DNA of 64,000 nucleotides from Streptomyces varsoviensis (lineage in GTDB: Bacteria > Actinomycetota > Actinomycetes > Streptomycetales > Streptomycetaceae), in the NCBI RefSeq assembly GCF_000718635.1, contig NZ_JOBF01000033.1:124001-188000 (forward strand), in the 5' to 3' direction. Under the pieces are notes generated by a model. That model was not told where the DNA came from, made no database searches, and saw nothing but the letters and a program-made list of their open reading frames with translations. Positions 50,224 through 64,000 of the stretch are shown one piece after another. Position 1 is the first letter of the stretch; the number at the start of each line of letters is the position of its first letter. A program made the position numbers and the translations under genes.

Positions 50224-50273
50224 CAATTCCGGCAGCGGCCTTTCGGGCGCCGTGCATTTTCTGAGGGGGCGTT

Positions 50274-52040
50274 ATGAGTACAGCGCTTGAACAGGCTTCG
50301 AGTGTGACCGGGCTCGTACGGGAAAACGTGGCGGCCCACGGGCGGCGGGCGGCCCTCACCTTCGTGAAGAGCCTCGACGGCGCGCCCGAGGACGACACCT
50401 GGACGTACGCCGAACTGGACGCCGAGGCCCGCAAGGCCGCCGCCTGGCTCCAGGCCCACTGCGCGACCGGCGACCGCGTCCTGCTGCTCTACCCGGAAGG
50501 GCTGCACTTCACCGCCGCCTTCCTCGGCTGCCTCTACGCCGGGATGGTCGCCGTCCCCAGCTCGCTGCCCGGTCAGTACGTCTACCAGCGGCGCCGGGTC
50601 ACCGCGATCGCCGACGACGCCGGCGCGTCCGCGATCCTCACCGACACCGCCACCCTCCCCTCCGTACGGGAATGGGCCGAGGCCGAGGGCCGCACCGCCA
50701 CCGCGCTCGCCGCCACCGACACCACAGCCCTCGCCGACCCGGACGCCTGGATCCGGCCCGCGCAGGACCGCGACACCCTCGCCCTGCTCCAGTACACCTC
50801 CGGCTCCACCGGCGACCCCAAGGGCGTCATGGTCAGCCACGGCAACCTGCTGCACAACGCCATGTGCCTCACCAAGCCGTTCGGCATCACCGACCGCGGC
50901 CGGTTCGGGTCCTGGATACCGCACTACCACGACATGGGCCTCATGGCGCTGATCGTCCCGCCGCTCCTGCTCGGCGGCGCCTGCGTGCTGATGAGCCCCA
51001 CCACCTTCCTCAAGCGGCCGCACTGGTGGCTGAAGATGATCGACGTCTACGACCTCGACTGGTCGCCCGCGCCCAACTTCGCCTACGAACTGTGCGCCCG
51101 GATGATCACCGACGAACAGCTCGCCGGCCTCGACCTCTCCCGCTGGACGTACGCGCCCAACGGCTCCGAGCCCGTACAGGCCGCCACCCTCACCGCCTTC
51201 GCCAAGCGCTTCGCCCCCGCCGGATTCCGCGGCGACGCCTTCGCCCCCTGCTACGGACTCGCCGAGTCCACCGTCTTCGTCTCCGGCACCGGACCGCGCG
51301 AGCCCGTCGTCCGCCGCGCCGACGCCGAGGCCCTCGCCAACGACGAGTTCCGCGTCGTGGAGGGCTCGCGCCCCGGCCGCGACGTGGTCAGCAACGGCCG
51401 CGCCGACGAGTACGACGTGCGCGTCGTCGACCCCCGCACCCTGGAACCGCTGCCCGAAGGGCGCGTCGGCGAGATCTGGCTGCGCGGCCCCAGCGTCGCC
51501 CACGGCTACTGGGGCAACGACGCGGCCACCCGCGAGGTCTTCCGCGCCCGCACCGCCGACGGCCAGGAAGGGTTCCTGCGCACCGGCGACCTCGGCACCC
51601 TCCACCACGACGAGATCCTGACCACCGGACGCCTCAAGGAAGTCCTCATCATCCGCGGCCGCAACCTCTACCCGCAGGACATCGAGTACGAACTGCGCGC
51701 CCAGCACGCCGAACTCGTCGGACTCTTCGGCGCCGCCTTCTCCGTGCCCTACCGGCAGGACACCGGCGCCACGGAGAACCTGCTGGTCATCGCCCACGAA
51801 CTCCGCGGCCGCCACGCCGAGGCCGACATGGCCCGGCTCGCCAGCGACATCAAACGCACCGTCTCACGCGAGTTCGGGGCGAGCGCGTCCGGCGTCGTCC
51901 TGGTGCGGCGCGGCGGCATCCGCCGCACCACCAGCGGCAAGATCCAGCGGACCGCGATGCGCGACCTGCTGCTCGCCGGCGGCCTCAACACCGTCCACCT
52001 GGACGCCGACCCGAAGCTGCGCACCCTGCTCGACGCATGA
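50274..52040 (+). CDS. fatty acyl-AMP ligase (FAAL) loading the lipid starter on an ACP
   Basis: 588 aa, ATG behind GAGGGGGCGTT. ANL-family enzyme: A3 loop LLQYTSGSTGDPKGVMVSHGNLLHN (about 165-190), IPHYHDMGLMALIV, the FAAL-type region GGACVLMSPTTFLKRPHWWL, A5 FAPCYGLAESTVFVSG, A8 RTGDLG with a FAAL-typical lid (LTTGRLKEVLIIRGRNLYPQDIE), and A10 GGIRRTTSGKIQRTAM with the catalytic Lys. FAALs make acyl-AMP and pass the acyl group to an ACP rather than to CoA. The ACP gene three genes on and the lipid-initiation C domain of the NRPS fit this. It heads an operon with two dehydrogenases and the ACP, as in ramoplanin and enduracidin loci. Confidence 0.93.
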   Translation: MSTALEQASSVTGLVRENVAAHGRRAALTFVKSLDGAPEDDTWTYAELDAEARKAAAWLQAHCATGDRVLLLYPEGLHFTAAFLGCLYAGMVAVPSSLPGQYVYQRRRVTAIADDAGASAILTDTATLPSVREWAEAEGRTATALAATDTTALADPDAWIRPAQDRDTLALLQYTSGSTGDPKGVMVSHGNLLHNAMCLTKPFGITDRGRFGSWIPHYHDMGLMALIVPPLLLGGACVLMSPTTFLKRPHWWLKMIDVYDLDWSPAPNFAYELCARMITDEQLAGLDLSRWTYAPNGSEPVQAATLTAFAKRFAPAGFRGDAFAPCYGLAESTVFVSGTGPREPVVRRADAEALANDEFRVVEGSRPGRDVVSNGRADEYDVRVVDPRTLEPLPEGRVGEIWLRGPSVAHGYWGNDAATREVFRARTADGQEGFLRTGDLGTLHHDEILTTGRLKEVLIIRGRNLYPQDIEYELRAQHAELVGLFGAAFSVPYRQDTGATENLLVIAHELRGRHAEADMARLASDIKRTVSREFGASASGVVLVRRGGIRRTTSGKIQRTAMRDLLLAGGLNTVHLDADPKLRTLLDA

Positions 52041-52097
52041 CGGCGGGCGGGCGGCCCCTGCGACCGAGCCGCCACCGCCACGGACAGAAGGCACGTA

Positions 52098-53852
52098 ATG
52101 GGGGAGTTGGACATGAGCACGCAGCACCCGGCCGTCGCGGCCCTCGAAAAAGCCCTGGACGACGCCGGCCGGCACGACGGCCCCTTCCGCCCCGGCGGCC
52201 TCGCCGAACTCGACGAGCGGGAGGCGTTCCCCACCGCCGCGATCCGGGCCCTCGACGACCTCGGGCTGGCCCGCCACTACGTGCCCACCCGCTACGGCGG
52301 CCTCCTCGACGACCACGGCGAACTGCTGCTGCTCCTGCGCGCCGTCGCCCGCCGCGACCTCACCGTCGCCGTCGCCCACGCCAAGACCTTCCTCGGCGGC
52401 GCCTGCGCCTGGGTCGCCGGCACCACCGCCCAGGCCACCGCCCTCGGCGCGGAGATCCAACGCGGCGCCGTCGCCGCCTGGGGCCTCACCGAACGCCACC
52501 ACGGCAGCGACCTCCTCGCCGGCGAGCTCTCCGCCACACCCACCGGCGCCGGCTGGCTGCTCGACGGCGAGAAATGGCTGATCAACAACGCCACCCGCGG
52601 CGACCTGATCACCGTGCTCGCCCGCACCGACCCGGCCGGCGGCCCCCGCGGCTTCAGCCTCTTCCTCGTCGACAAGCGCACCCTCCCCGACGGCAGCTAC
52701 CGCCACCGGCCGAAGATCCTCACCCACGGCATCCGCGGCGCCGACATCAGCGGCATCGCCTTCCACCACGCCCCCGTCCCCGAGACCGCCCTCGTCGGCG
52801 ACGTAGGCGACGGCATCGAGACGGTGCTCAAGGCGCTCCAGCTCACCCGGACCGTGGCCGTCGGGCTCTCCCTCGGCGCCGCCGACCACGCCCTGAGCCT
52901 GGCCACCGGCTTCGCCGAGGGCCGCAACCTCTACGGGCGCCGCCTGACCGACCTGCCGCGCGTCCGCCGCATCCTCGGCGAGATCTCCGCGACGGTCTTC
53001 CTCGCCGAGGCCACCGCCCTCGTCTCCGCCCGCACCCCGCACGCCCTCACCGGCGAGCTGAGCGTCGCCTCCGCCGTCACCAAGGCCGCCGTGCCCACCC
53101 TCGCCCAGGACGCCATCGACCGGCTCACCGAACTCATGGGCACCCGCGGCTTCCTCAGCCGCACCTACGCCGAGGGCCAGTACGCCAAGCTGGAGCGCGA
53201 CCACCGCATCGTCGCCATCTTCGACGGCAGCACCGCCGTCAACCGCAACGCCCTCATCGACCAGTTCGCCCGGCTGGCCCGCGCCTACCGCGACGGCCGC
53301 TGGAACGAGACCGGACTCGCCGAAGCCGCCGGACTCGACCGGGACCTCACGCCCTTCGACCCCGCCCGCCAGCGGCTCCTCTCCGGCGACGGATGCAGCC
53401 TCGTCCAGAGCCTGCCCGACGCCGCACAGCGGATCGCCGCCCTCGCCGACCGCGGCCTCCTGCCGCTCCAGACCGCCCGCCTGGCCGACGAGCTGACCGC
53501 CGTCGCCGACCGGCTGCACGAGGACATGGCCGCCCTCCGGCGCACCCCCCGCGACGTCCCGCCGACCGCCTTCCACCTCGCCGAACGCTACGAACTCCTC
53601 TACGCCGGCGCCGCCGCCCTGCGGCTGTGGCTGCACAACGCCCCCACCGCCGACCCCGCCGCGGGCCCCCAGCTCTGGCGCAACGGCCTGTGGCTCGCCG
53701 CCGCCCTCGCCGCCGTCCTCACCCGCCTCGGCCACCCCGTGGACGAGTCCCACGCCGCGGCCTACGACCGGGTCGCGGACCTCCTCCTGGCGGCGCCCAC
53801 CGGCACGTTCTCCCTCCTCACCACCGACGACCTGGCCTGGAGCACGTCATGA
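52098..53852 (+). CDS. long acyl-CoA/ACP dehydrogenase 1 for the lipid starter
   Basis: 584 aa from the ATG at 52098. The ATG at 52113 has the better site GGGGGAG six nt before and may be the true start. The acyl-CoA dehydrogenase core occupies about 20-400: AWGLTERHHGSDLLAG (flavin loop), GEKWLINNATRGDL, GRNLYGRRLTDLPRVRRIL and MGTRGFLSRTYAEGQYAKLERD. The catalytic-base position reads IFDGSTAVNR, with Asp where most members have Glu (YEGT). A C-terminal helical extension of about 180 residues follows. Such 580-residue dehydrogenases beside a FAAL act on acyl-ACP to insert 2,3- or 4,5-double bonds in lipopeptide chains. Its stop overlaps the next start (ATGA). Confidence 0.9.
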   Translation: MGELDMSTQHPAVAALEKALDDAGRHDGPFRPGGLAELDEREAFPTAAIRALDDLGLARHYVPTRYGGLLDDHGELLLLLRAVARRDLTVAVAHAKTFLGGACAWVAGTTAQATALGAEIQRGAVAAWGLTERHHGSDLLAGELSATPTGAGWLLDGEKWLINNATRGDLITVLARTDPAGGPRGFSLFLVDKRTLPDGSYRHRPKILTHGIRGADISGIAFHHAPVPETALVGDVGDGIETVLKALQLTRTVAVGLSLGAADHALSLATGFAEGRNLYGRRLTDLPRVRRILGEISATVFLAEATALVSARTPHALTGELSVASAVTKAAVPTLAQDAIDRLTELMGTRGFLSRTYAEGQYAKLERDHRIVAIFDGSTAVNRNALIDQFARLARAYRDGRWNETGLAEAAGLDRDLTPFDPARQRLLSGDGCSLVQSLPDAAQRIAALADRGLLPLQTARLADELTAVADRLHEDMAALRRTPRDVPPTAFHLAERYELLYAGAAALRLWLHNAPTADPAAGPQLWRNGLWLAAALAAVLTRLGHPVDESHAAAYDRVADLLLAAPTGTFSLLTTDDLAWSTS

Positions 53853-55609
53853 CCGGTACGCAGCCCCCGTCGGACGCCGCCCCCGGCCCCGCCACCGCAC
53901 AGGCCCGGCTCGCCGCACTCGACCAGCGGCTCGGCGACCCCTGGGACAGCGGCAACCCCCTCGGCTTCACGGCCGTACTCGAAGCCGACGAACGCGCCGA
54001 GATGTTCGCCGACGGCGAGAGCGCACTCGACGCCTACGGCCTGAACGCCGAGTTCGTGCCCGTCGCACACGGCGGCCGGCTCACCCGCGTCGACCACCTC
54101 GTCGAGATCATGCGGACCGTCTACCGCCGCGACCCCTGCCTCGGCCTCGGCTACGGCTTCAGCTCCTTCATCTCCTCCGTCAACGTCTGGACCGCCGCCG
54201 ACCCGGACCAGCAGCGCCAGGTCGCCGCCATCCTGCTGCGCGGCGGCAAGATCGCCGCCGCCTACCACGAACTCGCCCACGGCAACGACATGGCACGCAC
54301 CGACTTCCAGGCCCTGCCCTCCGGCGCCGGCCGCCTCCTGCTCAACGGCCGCAAGGAAGTGGTCACCAACATCCAGCGCTCCGACGCCATGGTGATGTTC
54401 GCCCGCACCGACGCCCGCCAGGGCAGCCGCAGCCACTCCCAGGTCCTCGTCGAGAAGGACCGCGTCGCCGACGGGAAGATGAGCTACCTGCCGCGGTTCG
54501 CCAGCGCCGGAATGCGCGGCGTCCAGCTCGGCGGCGTCGAGTTCCGCGACTGCCCCCTCCCCGAACACCGCGTCCTCGGCAACCTCGGCCAAGGGCTCGA
54601 AACCATGCTCAAGTCCTTCCAGATCACCCGCACCACCCTCGTCGGCATGTTCACCGGCGCCCTCGACACCGGCCTCCGCACCACCCTGCGGCACGTGCAC
54701 GACCGCCGGCTCTACGGCCGTACCGCCGCCGAACTCCCCCAGGTGCGCTCCACCCTGGCCGGCGTCTTCCTCGACCTGCTCATGTCCGAGGTCTTCGCCA
54801 CCGTCTCCACCCGGGCGCTGCACCTCGTCCCCGCCGAGACCGGCATCTACGCGCAGGCCGTCAAGTACTTCGTCTCCAAAACCCTCATCGACGCGATGAA
54901 CCGGCTCTCCGGCGTCCTCGGCGCGCACTTCTACATCCGCGACCCGCACAGCACCAACGCGATCTTCCAGAAGATGCTGCGCGACATCCAGCCCGCCGGC
55001 TTCGGCCACATCGCCCGCTCCGTCTGCCAGATGTCCCTGCTCCAGCAGCTCCCGCTGCTCGCCCGCCGCTCCTGGCAGCCCGGCGTCCCCGCCCCCGACG
55101 ACCTCTTCCGGCTCGACGCCGACCTGCCGCCCATGCCCTTCGACCGGCTCGCCGTCAGCGCCGGCGGCCGCGAACGGCTCAGCTCCTCCCTCGCCGCCGG
55201 GCTCCAGGCGCTCTCCGCCGACGACCCCGCGCACCGCGAGGTCCGGCGGCTCGCCGAAGGATTCGTCACCGACCTCGCCGCACTCGCCGAGGAATGCTCC
55301 CGGCTGCCCGTAACCGAACTCGCCGTCGACGCGAGCTCCCACTCCTACGACCTGACCGCCCGCTACACCACCATCCTCGTCGCCGCCGCCTGCTACGAGA
55401 CCTGGCGGCACAACCAGCACCACCCCGACCCCTTCTGGCGCGACCCCACCTGGCTCATCGCCGTACTGCACCGGCTGTCCGCCCCGGCGGGCGCCGTCCG
55501 GGCCCCGCTCCCCGAGCACATCGAACGCCACCTGTTCGCCGAACTGACCGAGCGCCACGAAGCCGGACAGGGCTTCGGCATCAACAAGAACGGCCTGCCC
55601 GCCGGCTGA
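53849..55609 (+). CDS. long acyl-CoA/ACP dehydrogenase 2 for the lipid starter
   Basis: 586 aa from the ATG at 53849, coupled to the first dehydrogenase. Acyl-CoA dehydrogenase-like core: YHELAHGNDMARTDFQAL in the flavin loop position, GRKEVVTNIQRSDAMVMFART, HDRRLYGRTAAELPQVRSTL, and GVLGAHFYIRDPHSTNAIFQKMLRD. No YEGT-like segment with an acidic base is found where expected (the text runs ...IQPAGFGHIARSV). It may use a base from another position or be a partner subunit of dehydrogenase 1. It shares the long C-terminal extension. Together the pair could give a dienoyl or otherwise unsaturated lipid starter. Confidence 0.88.
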   Translation: MTGTQPPSDAAPGPATAQARLAALDQRLGDPWDSGNPLGFTAVLEADERAEMFADGESALDAYGLNAEFVPVAHGGRLTRVDHLVEIMRTVYRRDPCLGLGYGFSSFISSVNVWTAADPDQQRQVAAILLRGGKIAAAYHELAHGNDMARTDFQALPSGAGRLLLNGRKEVVTNIQRSDAMVMFARTDARQGSRSHSQVLVEKDRVADGKMSYLPRFASAGMRGVQLGGVEFRDCPLPEHRVLGNLGQGLETMLKSFQITRTTLVGMFTGALDTGLRTTLRHVHDRRLYGRTAAELPQVRSTLAGVFLDLLMSEVFATVSTRALHLVPAETGIYAQAVKYFVSKTLIDAMNRLSGVLGAHFYIRDPHSTNAIFQKMLRDIQPAGFGHIARSVCQMSLLQQLPLLARRSWQPGVPAPDDLFRLDADLPPMPFDRLAVSAGGRERLSSSLAAGLQALSADDPAHREVRRLAEGFVTDLAALAEECSRLPVTELAVDASSHSYDLTARYTTILVAAACYETWRHNQHHPDPFWRDPTWLIAVLHRLSAPAGAVRAPLPEHIERHLFAELTERHEAGQGFGINKNGLPAG

Positions 55610-55691
55610 CGCCGACCGCCGCGCGACCGCCCGCGGCCGCCGCGCCCCGAACCGCACATCACGACCACCCGCACCAGGCGAAGGAGCCGTC

Positions 55692-55973
55692 ATGTCCACT
55701 TCCGCGGTAGAGAACCAGGCCGACGGCAGGTCCACCGAGGACCTGCGCGCGTGGCTGACCCAGTGCGTCGCCCTGCACGTGCAACTGACCCCCGAGCAGA
55801 TCAAGCCCGACGTGCCGCTCACCGACTACGGCCTCGACTCCATCTACGCGCTGACGGTCGCCAGCGAGATCGAGGACCACCTCGGCATCGACCTCGACCC
55901 CACCGTCATGTGGAACCACCCGACCATCGACGACCTCGTCGGCTTCCTCACCGAGCCCGAGCAGACGGCCTGA
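55692..55973 (+). CDS. acyl carrier protein for the lipid starter
   Basis: 93 aa, ATG behind GGCGAAGGAGCCGTC. Carrier motif DYGLDSIYALTVASEIEDHLG with the phosphopantetheine Ser at about residue 53. The fatty acid would be loaded by the FAAL, desaturated on this protein and passed to the first C domain of the NRPS encoded 135 bp downstream. The gap 55974-56108 has no recognisable element beyond a duplicated word (GGCCCGCACGGCC / GGCCCGTACGGCC at 55978-56010). Confidence 0.92.
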   Translation: MSTSAVENQADGRSTEDLRAWLTQCVALHVQLTPEQIKPDVPLTDYGLDSIYALTVASEIEDHLGIDLDPTVMWNHPTIDDLVGFLTEPEQTA

Positions 55974-56108
55974 CCGAGGCCCGCACGGCCTGTGACCGAG
56001 GCCCGTACGGCCGGATCGGCGGCTCGACGCCCCGGCCCGGAGCCGGGCGCGCCGGCCCCGGCGAACACGAAGACAACCGCAGTCCCAAGAGAGCGTGGGT
56101 AGTGAGAA

Positions 56109-60032
<3,924 letters not shown>

Positions 60033-61593
60033 GGACGTGGTGTTCGGCGTCACCGTCTCCGGCCGGCCGCCGGAGCTGACGGGCGTCGAGTCCATGGTGG
60101 GCCTGTTCATCAACACCGTCCCCCTGCGCGCCCGCCCGCGCCCCGCCGAGCCCCTGACGCGGTTCCTCGCCCGCCTCCAGGACGAACAGGCCCGGCTCCT
60201 GGACCACCAGCACCTGAGCGTGCCGGACATCGCGCGCAGCACCGGCTTCGGCGAACTCTTCGACACCCTCCTCGTCTTCGAGAACTTCCCGCTCGACGCG
60301 GACGGGCTCGGCACCTCGGCCGCCGGGGCCGGACTGCGGCTGCACGGCGCCACGGCCCGCGATGCCGTGCACTACCCCCTCGGCCTCGTCGCCCACCCCG
60401 GCGACACCCTCGGCTTCCGGCTGCACTACCAGCCCGCCCTGTTCGACCGGGCGTCCGTGGAGCGCGTCGGCGAGCGGTTCACGCGGCTGCTGGAGACCGT
60501 GACGGCCGCCCCGGAACTGCCGGTCGGCCGGGTGGACGTGCTCGGCGCGGACGAACGGCGCCGGGTGCTGGAGGAGTGGAACGACACCGCGGCCGAAGTG
60601 CCGCGGGCGACGCTGCCCGTACTCTTCGAGGCGCAGGCGGCCCGTACCCCGAACGCCGTAGCCGTCATATCCGGCGAAGTCTCCCTCACCTACGCGGAGT
60701 TGAACGCCCGGGCCAACCGGCTCGCGCACCATCTCATCGCGCTGGGCGCGGGGCCCGAAGAATTCGTGGGGATCTCCCTGCCCCGCTCGGAACACACCAT
60801 GGTCGCGGTGCTCGCCGTCCTGAAGTCCGGCGCGGCCTACGTGCCCGTCGACCCCGGCTACCCCGCCGACCGAATCGCCCACCTGCTCACCGACGCCGCG
60901 CCCGCCCTGCTGATCACGGCCCGGGACGTACTGTCGCGGCTGCCGGAGGGCGATGGCGGCCCGGCACTCCTGGTCATCGACGATCCGCAGACCGTCAGGG
61001 CCCTCGCGGACCGCCCGGCCGCCGACCCCACGGACGCCGACCGCGCCGCCGCGCTGCTTCCGCTCCATCCCGCCTACGCGATCTACACCTCCGGCTCCAC
61101 CGGCCTCCCGAAGGGCGTCGTGGTGCCGCACGAGAACGTCGCGGACCTCGCGGCGTGGGCGGCGGCCGAGTTCGGCGCCGAGGAACTGGCCCGGGTCGTC
61201 GCGTCCACCTCCCTCAACTTCGACGTTTCCGTCTTCGAGATGTTCGGGCCGCTGCTCTCGGGCGGCTCCATCGAGGTCGTACGAGACCTCCTCGCCCTCG
61301 CCGACGGTTCCTGCTCGGGCGCCCGCGCCGGAATCGTGAGCGGCGTGCCCTCCGCCCTCGCCCACATCGTGGCGGGCGGCGCACTGCGCGCGGGCGCGCG
61401 CAGCGTCGTACTGGCGGGTGAGGCGCTGTCCGCGCAGGCGGCGAACGACATCGTGCGGGCCCTGGGCGCGGAGCGGCTGGCGAACATCTACGGGCCGACG
61501 GAGGCCACGGTGTACGCGGCGGCGTGGTTCTCCCGTTCGGGTGCGGCGGGTGCGCCGCCGATCGGGGTGAAGGTCCGGGGCTTCCGCATCTCG

Positions 61594-63585
61594 GCGGCCA
61601 CCCGGCGGTGGCGCGGACCGCCGTGGTCGTACGGGAGGACCGGCCCGGCGACAAGCGGCTCGTGGCGTATGTGGTGCCGGCCGAGGGGACGGAAGCTGAC
61701 GCGGGCGCTCTGCGCCGCCACGTCGCCGAGGCCCTGCCGGACTACATGGTGCCGTCCGCCGTCGTCGCCCTCGACGCGCTGCCGCTCACCCCGAACGGCA
61801 AGCTCGACCGCAAGGCGCTGCCCGCCCCCGACTACACCGCCACCGAGAGCGCCGGGCGCGAGCCGAGCACACCGCGCGAGGAACTGCTGGCAGCGCTCTT
61901 CGCCGAGGTGCTGGGCGTGCCGGCGGTCGGCGCCGACGAGAGCTTCTTCGACCTCGGCGGCGACAGTATCCTGTCCATCCAGCTCGTGAGCCGGGCCCGC
62001 CTCGCGGGGCTGGAGTTCTCCGTCCGCGACGTCTTCGCGCACCGCACCGTCGCCGCCCTCGACGCGCACTCCCGTACGGCGCCGTCGTCCGCCCCGGGCG
62101 AGACGGCCGGCGTGGAGCTGGCCCCGCTGCCCGCCGACGAGCTGGCGGCGCTGGTGGCCGCCGAGCCCGGCCCGGTGGACGTGCTGCCGCTGTCGCCGCT
62201 CCAGTCCGGCCTGCTCTTCTTCCGGGCCGCCGGCCAGGCGCTGCTCGCGCGCCACGCCAACCTGCGCGCCGGATTCCGGCACGAGGGGCTGAGCCGCCCT
62301 GTCCAGGTGATCCCCGCCGACGCCGACGTGCCCTGGCGCGAGCTGGACCTGTCGGGCCTGGGGGAGCCGGAGCGGGAGGCCGAGACCGAGCGGTTCCTGG
62401 CCGAGGAGCGGCGGCGCCGCTTCGACCTGTCCCGGCCGCCGCTGCTCCGCTTCACCCTCCTCACCCTCGGCGACGGCCGCCACCGGCTGGTGCTGACCGC
62501 CCATCACCTCCTGCTGGACGGCTGGTCGTCGCCGATCGTCCTGCGCGAACTGTTCGCGCTCTACGCGGGCCACGGCGAACTGCCGCCCGTACGCCCGTAC
62601 ACCGATCACCTCAAGTGGCTGGCCGCCCAGGACCGTTCGACCGCCGAGGCCGCGTGGCAGAAAGCGCTCGCCGGCTTCGAGGAGCCCACGCGCGTCGCCC
62701 CCGCCGACGCGGAGCACGCCGTGTCCGACCCGCTGAAGGTCGAGACCGCGCTGTCGCCGGAGCGTACGGCCGCGCTGGCGGAGCGGGCCCGGGCGTACGG
62801 GCTGACGCTGAACACCGTGGTGCAGGGCGCGTGGGCCTTGGCGCTCGGGAGCCTGACGGGGCGTGAGGACGTGGTGTTCGGCGTCACCGTCTCCGGCCGG
62901 CCGCCGGAGCTGGCGGGCGTCGAGTCCATGGTGGGCCTGTTCATCAACACCCTTCCCCTGCGCGCCCGGCTGCGCCCCGCCGAGCCTGTGTCCCGCCTGT
63001 TGGCCCGCATTCAGGACGAGCAGACGGCGATGCTCGACCATCAGCACGTCGGACTCGCCGACATCCAGCGGCAGATCGGCATCGGCGAACTCTTCGACAC
63101 CGCCCTCGTCTTCGAGAACTACCCGCTCGACGACGGAGAGTTCACCGGTCTGGTCGAGGCGTCCGGGCTCCGGCTGCACCGGGCCGCCGCGCGCGACGCC
63201 GTGCACTACCCCCTCGGCCTCAAGGCGCTGCCCGGCGATCAGCTCCGCTTCGTCTGGGACTTTCAGCCCGACCTGCTCGACCGGCACCGGGTCGAGGCCA
63301 TCGCCGGACACTTCACCCGCGTCCTGGAGGCGGTCATCGCGGACCCGGAGCGGCCGGTGGGCCGTATCGACGTCCTCGAAGACGCCGAGCGGCGCCGCGT
63401 GGTGACCGAGTGGAACGACACGGACGTGGAGTACCCGGCCGGCACCCCGGTCCACGTCCTCTTCGAGGAGCGGTCGGCGGCGACGCCGGACGCGGTGGCC
63501 GTGGTCTCGGGCGCGCGGTCCCTGACATACGCGGAGCTGAACGCGCGGGCCAACCGTCTCGCGCACCGGCTGATCGGCCTCGGGA
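61594..63585 (+). pseudogene. NRPS continuation: end of A2, T2, C3 (shortened), start of A3
   Basis: This piece reads in the original frame and stays open to 63791. It has [20 protein letters not shown] and NGKLDRKALP (A10), then T2 [15 protein letters not shown]3 begins [14 protein letters not shown] and runs straight into FRAAGQALLARHANLRAGF, so about 30 residues of the normal N-lobe are missing without a frame change. AHHLLLDGW and [11 protein letters not shown] follow. A3 opens with FEERSAATPDAVAVV...NARANRLAHRLIGLG and then breaks at 63585. Confidence 0.75.
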
Positions 63586-63864
63586 TTCGCCGTGGACGCC
63601 CCCATCGTCCGCGCCGACGAGGACTTCGCGGGGGAGCCCGACACCGACCCGGACGTGCCGACCCACGCCCAGCAGCTCGTCTACGTGATGTTCACCTCCG
63701 GCTCCACGGGCGTCCCGAAGGGCGTGGCCAATACGCACCGCAACGTGGTGCATCTGGCGGCGGACCGGTACTGGCGGCGCGGCAACCATGAGCGGGTGCT
63801 GATGCACTCGCCGTACGCCTTCGACGCGTCGACGTTCGAGATCTGGACGCCGCTGCTGACCGGC
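63586..63864 (+). pseudogene. NRPS continuation: A3 core after a large gap
   Basis: Shifted by one frame. It reads FAVDAPIVRADEDFAG, then VMFTSGSTGVPKGVANTHRNVVHL and YAFDASTFEIWTPLLTG. About 80-90 residues between A1 and A3 motifs are missing at 63585. At about 63864 the reading changes frame again. Confidence 0.7.
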
Positions 63865-63865
63865 C

Positions 63866-64000
63866 GAGGAGCGCCCCGAGTGCTTCGCGGGCGTCCGCGA
63901 GATCTGGGCGGGCGGCGACATCGCCTCGCCGACGGCGATGCGCCGGGTCCTGGACGCCTGCCCGGGAATCACCGTCGCCAACGAGTACGGGCCGACGGAG
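63866..64000 (+). pseudogene. NRPS continuation: A3 A5 region to window edge
   Basis: Third frame. It reads EERPECFAGVREIWAGGDIA, then SPTAMRRVLDACPGITVANEYGPTE, which includes the A5 motif EYGPTE, and runs off the right edge. The region normally between the FEIW motif and GGD is missing at the junction. Confidence 0.7.

Noticed and set aside
49993-50273. Long leader considered as a riboswitch
   Set aside because: Only simple hairpins are visible and no known aptamer consensus was recognised.

Overview
The window is very GC-rich (the third codon position is almost always G or C), uses GTG starts freely, has ATGA/GTGA start-stop overlaps, and places rare TTA codons in a few accessory genes. 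This points to Streptomyces or a close relative such as Kitasatospora. No rRNA, tRNA, CRISPR array or insertion sequence was seen. The whole window is specialised-metabolite DNA.

Region 1 (1-37.6 kb) is the 3' half of a plecomacrolide-type (bafilomycin/hygrolidin-like) modular type I PKS locus. It holds the end of an upstream PKS (1-394), a two-module PKS (452-12256), a second two-module PKS (12405-22841) and a final one-module PKS with a terminal thioesterase (22912-29361). The five modules read, in order: methylmalonyl with KR+DH; methylmalonyl with KR+DH+ER; methylmalonyl with KR only; methylmalonyl with KR+DH; and a last DH+KR module whose AT is divergent, then TE. This is the reduction and alkylation order of C10-C1 of bafilomycin (10-ene, 9-CH2, 7-OH, 4-ene, 2-methoxy-2-ene). 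Directly behind, translationally coupled, are the methoxymalonyl-ACP genes (3-hydroxyacyl-CoA dehydrogenase, ACP, acyl-CoA dehydrogenase, FkbH-like). Then come, on the minus strand, an O-methyltransferase and an AfsR/SARP regulator, and on the plus strand a type II thioesterase and a small LuxR-type regulator. The last two each carry a TTA codon near the start.

Region 2 (37.9-43.8 kb) is a less typical group: a FabD-like acyltransferase overlapping a short PaaK/CapK-like adenylate-forming protein, a four-EF-hand calerythrin-like protein with a TTA codon, an alpha/beta hydrolase, and a divergent DrrAB-type ABC exporter.

Region 3 (44.2-64 kb) looks like the start of a lipopeptide NRPS locus. 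It contains a PanD-type aspartate decarboxylase (beta-alanine), a PhyH-type dioxygenase, a zinc alcohol dehydrogenase, a luciferase-like monooxygenase and an orphan sensor kinase. A lipid-starter set follows (fatty acyl-AMP ligase, two long acyl-CoA dehydrogenases, ACP), and then an NRPS that starts with a lipid-initiation-type C domain and runs off the right edge.

The most important caveat is that the megasynthase genes contain several internal deletions and frame breaks: two in AT of PKS module 2, and at least six in the NRPS C2, A2, C3 and A3 domains. All fall in repeated domain sequence. They may be assembly collapses or true decay, and the two cannot be told apart from the sequence alone. 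Separately, the AT of the last PKS module has Gly in place of the catalytic Ser.
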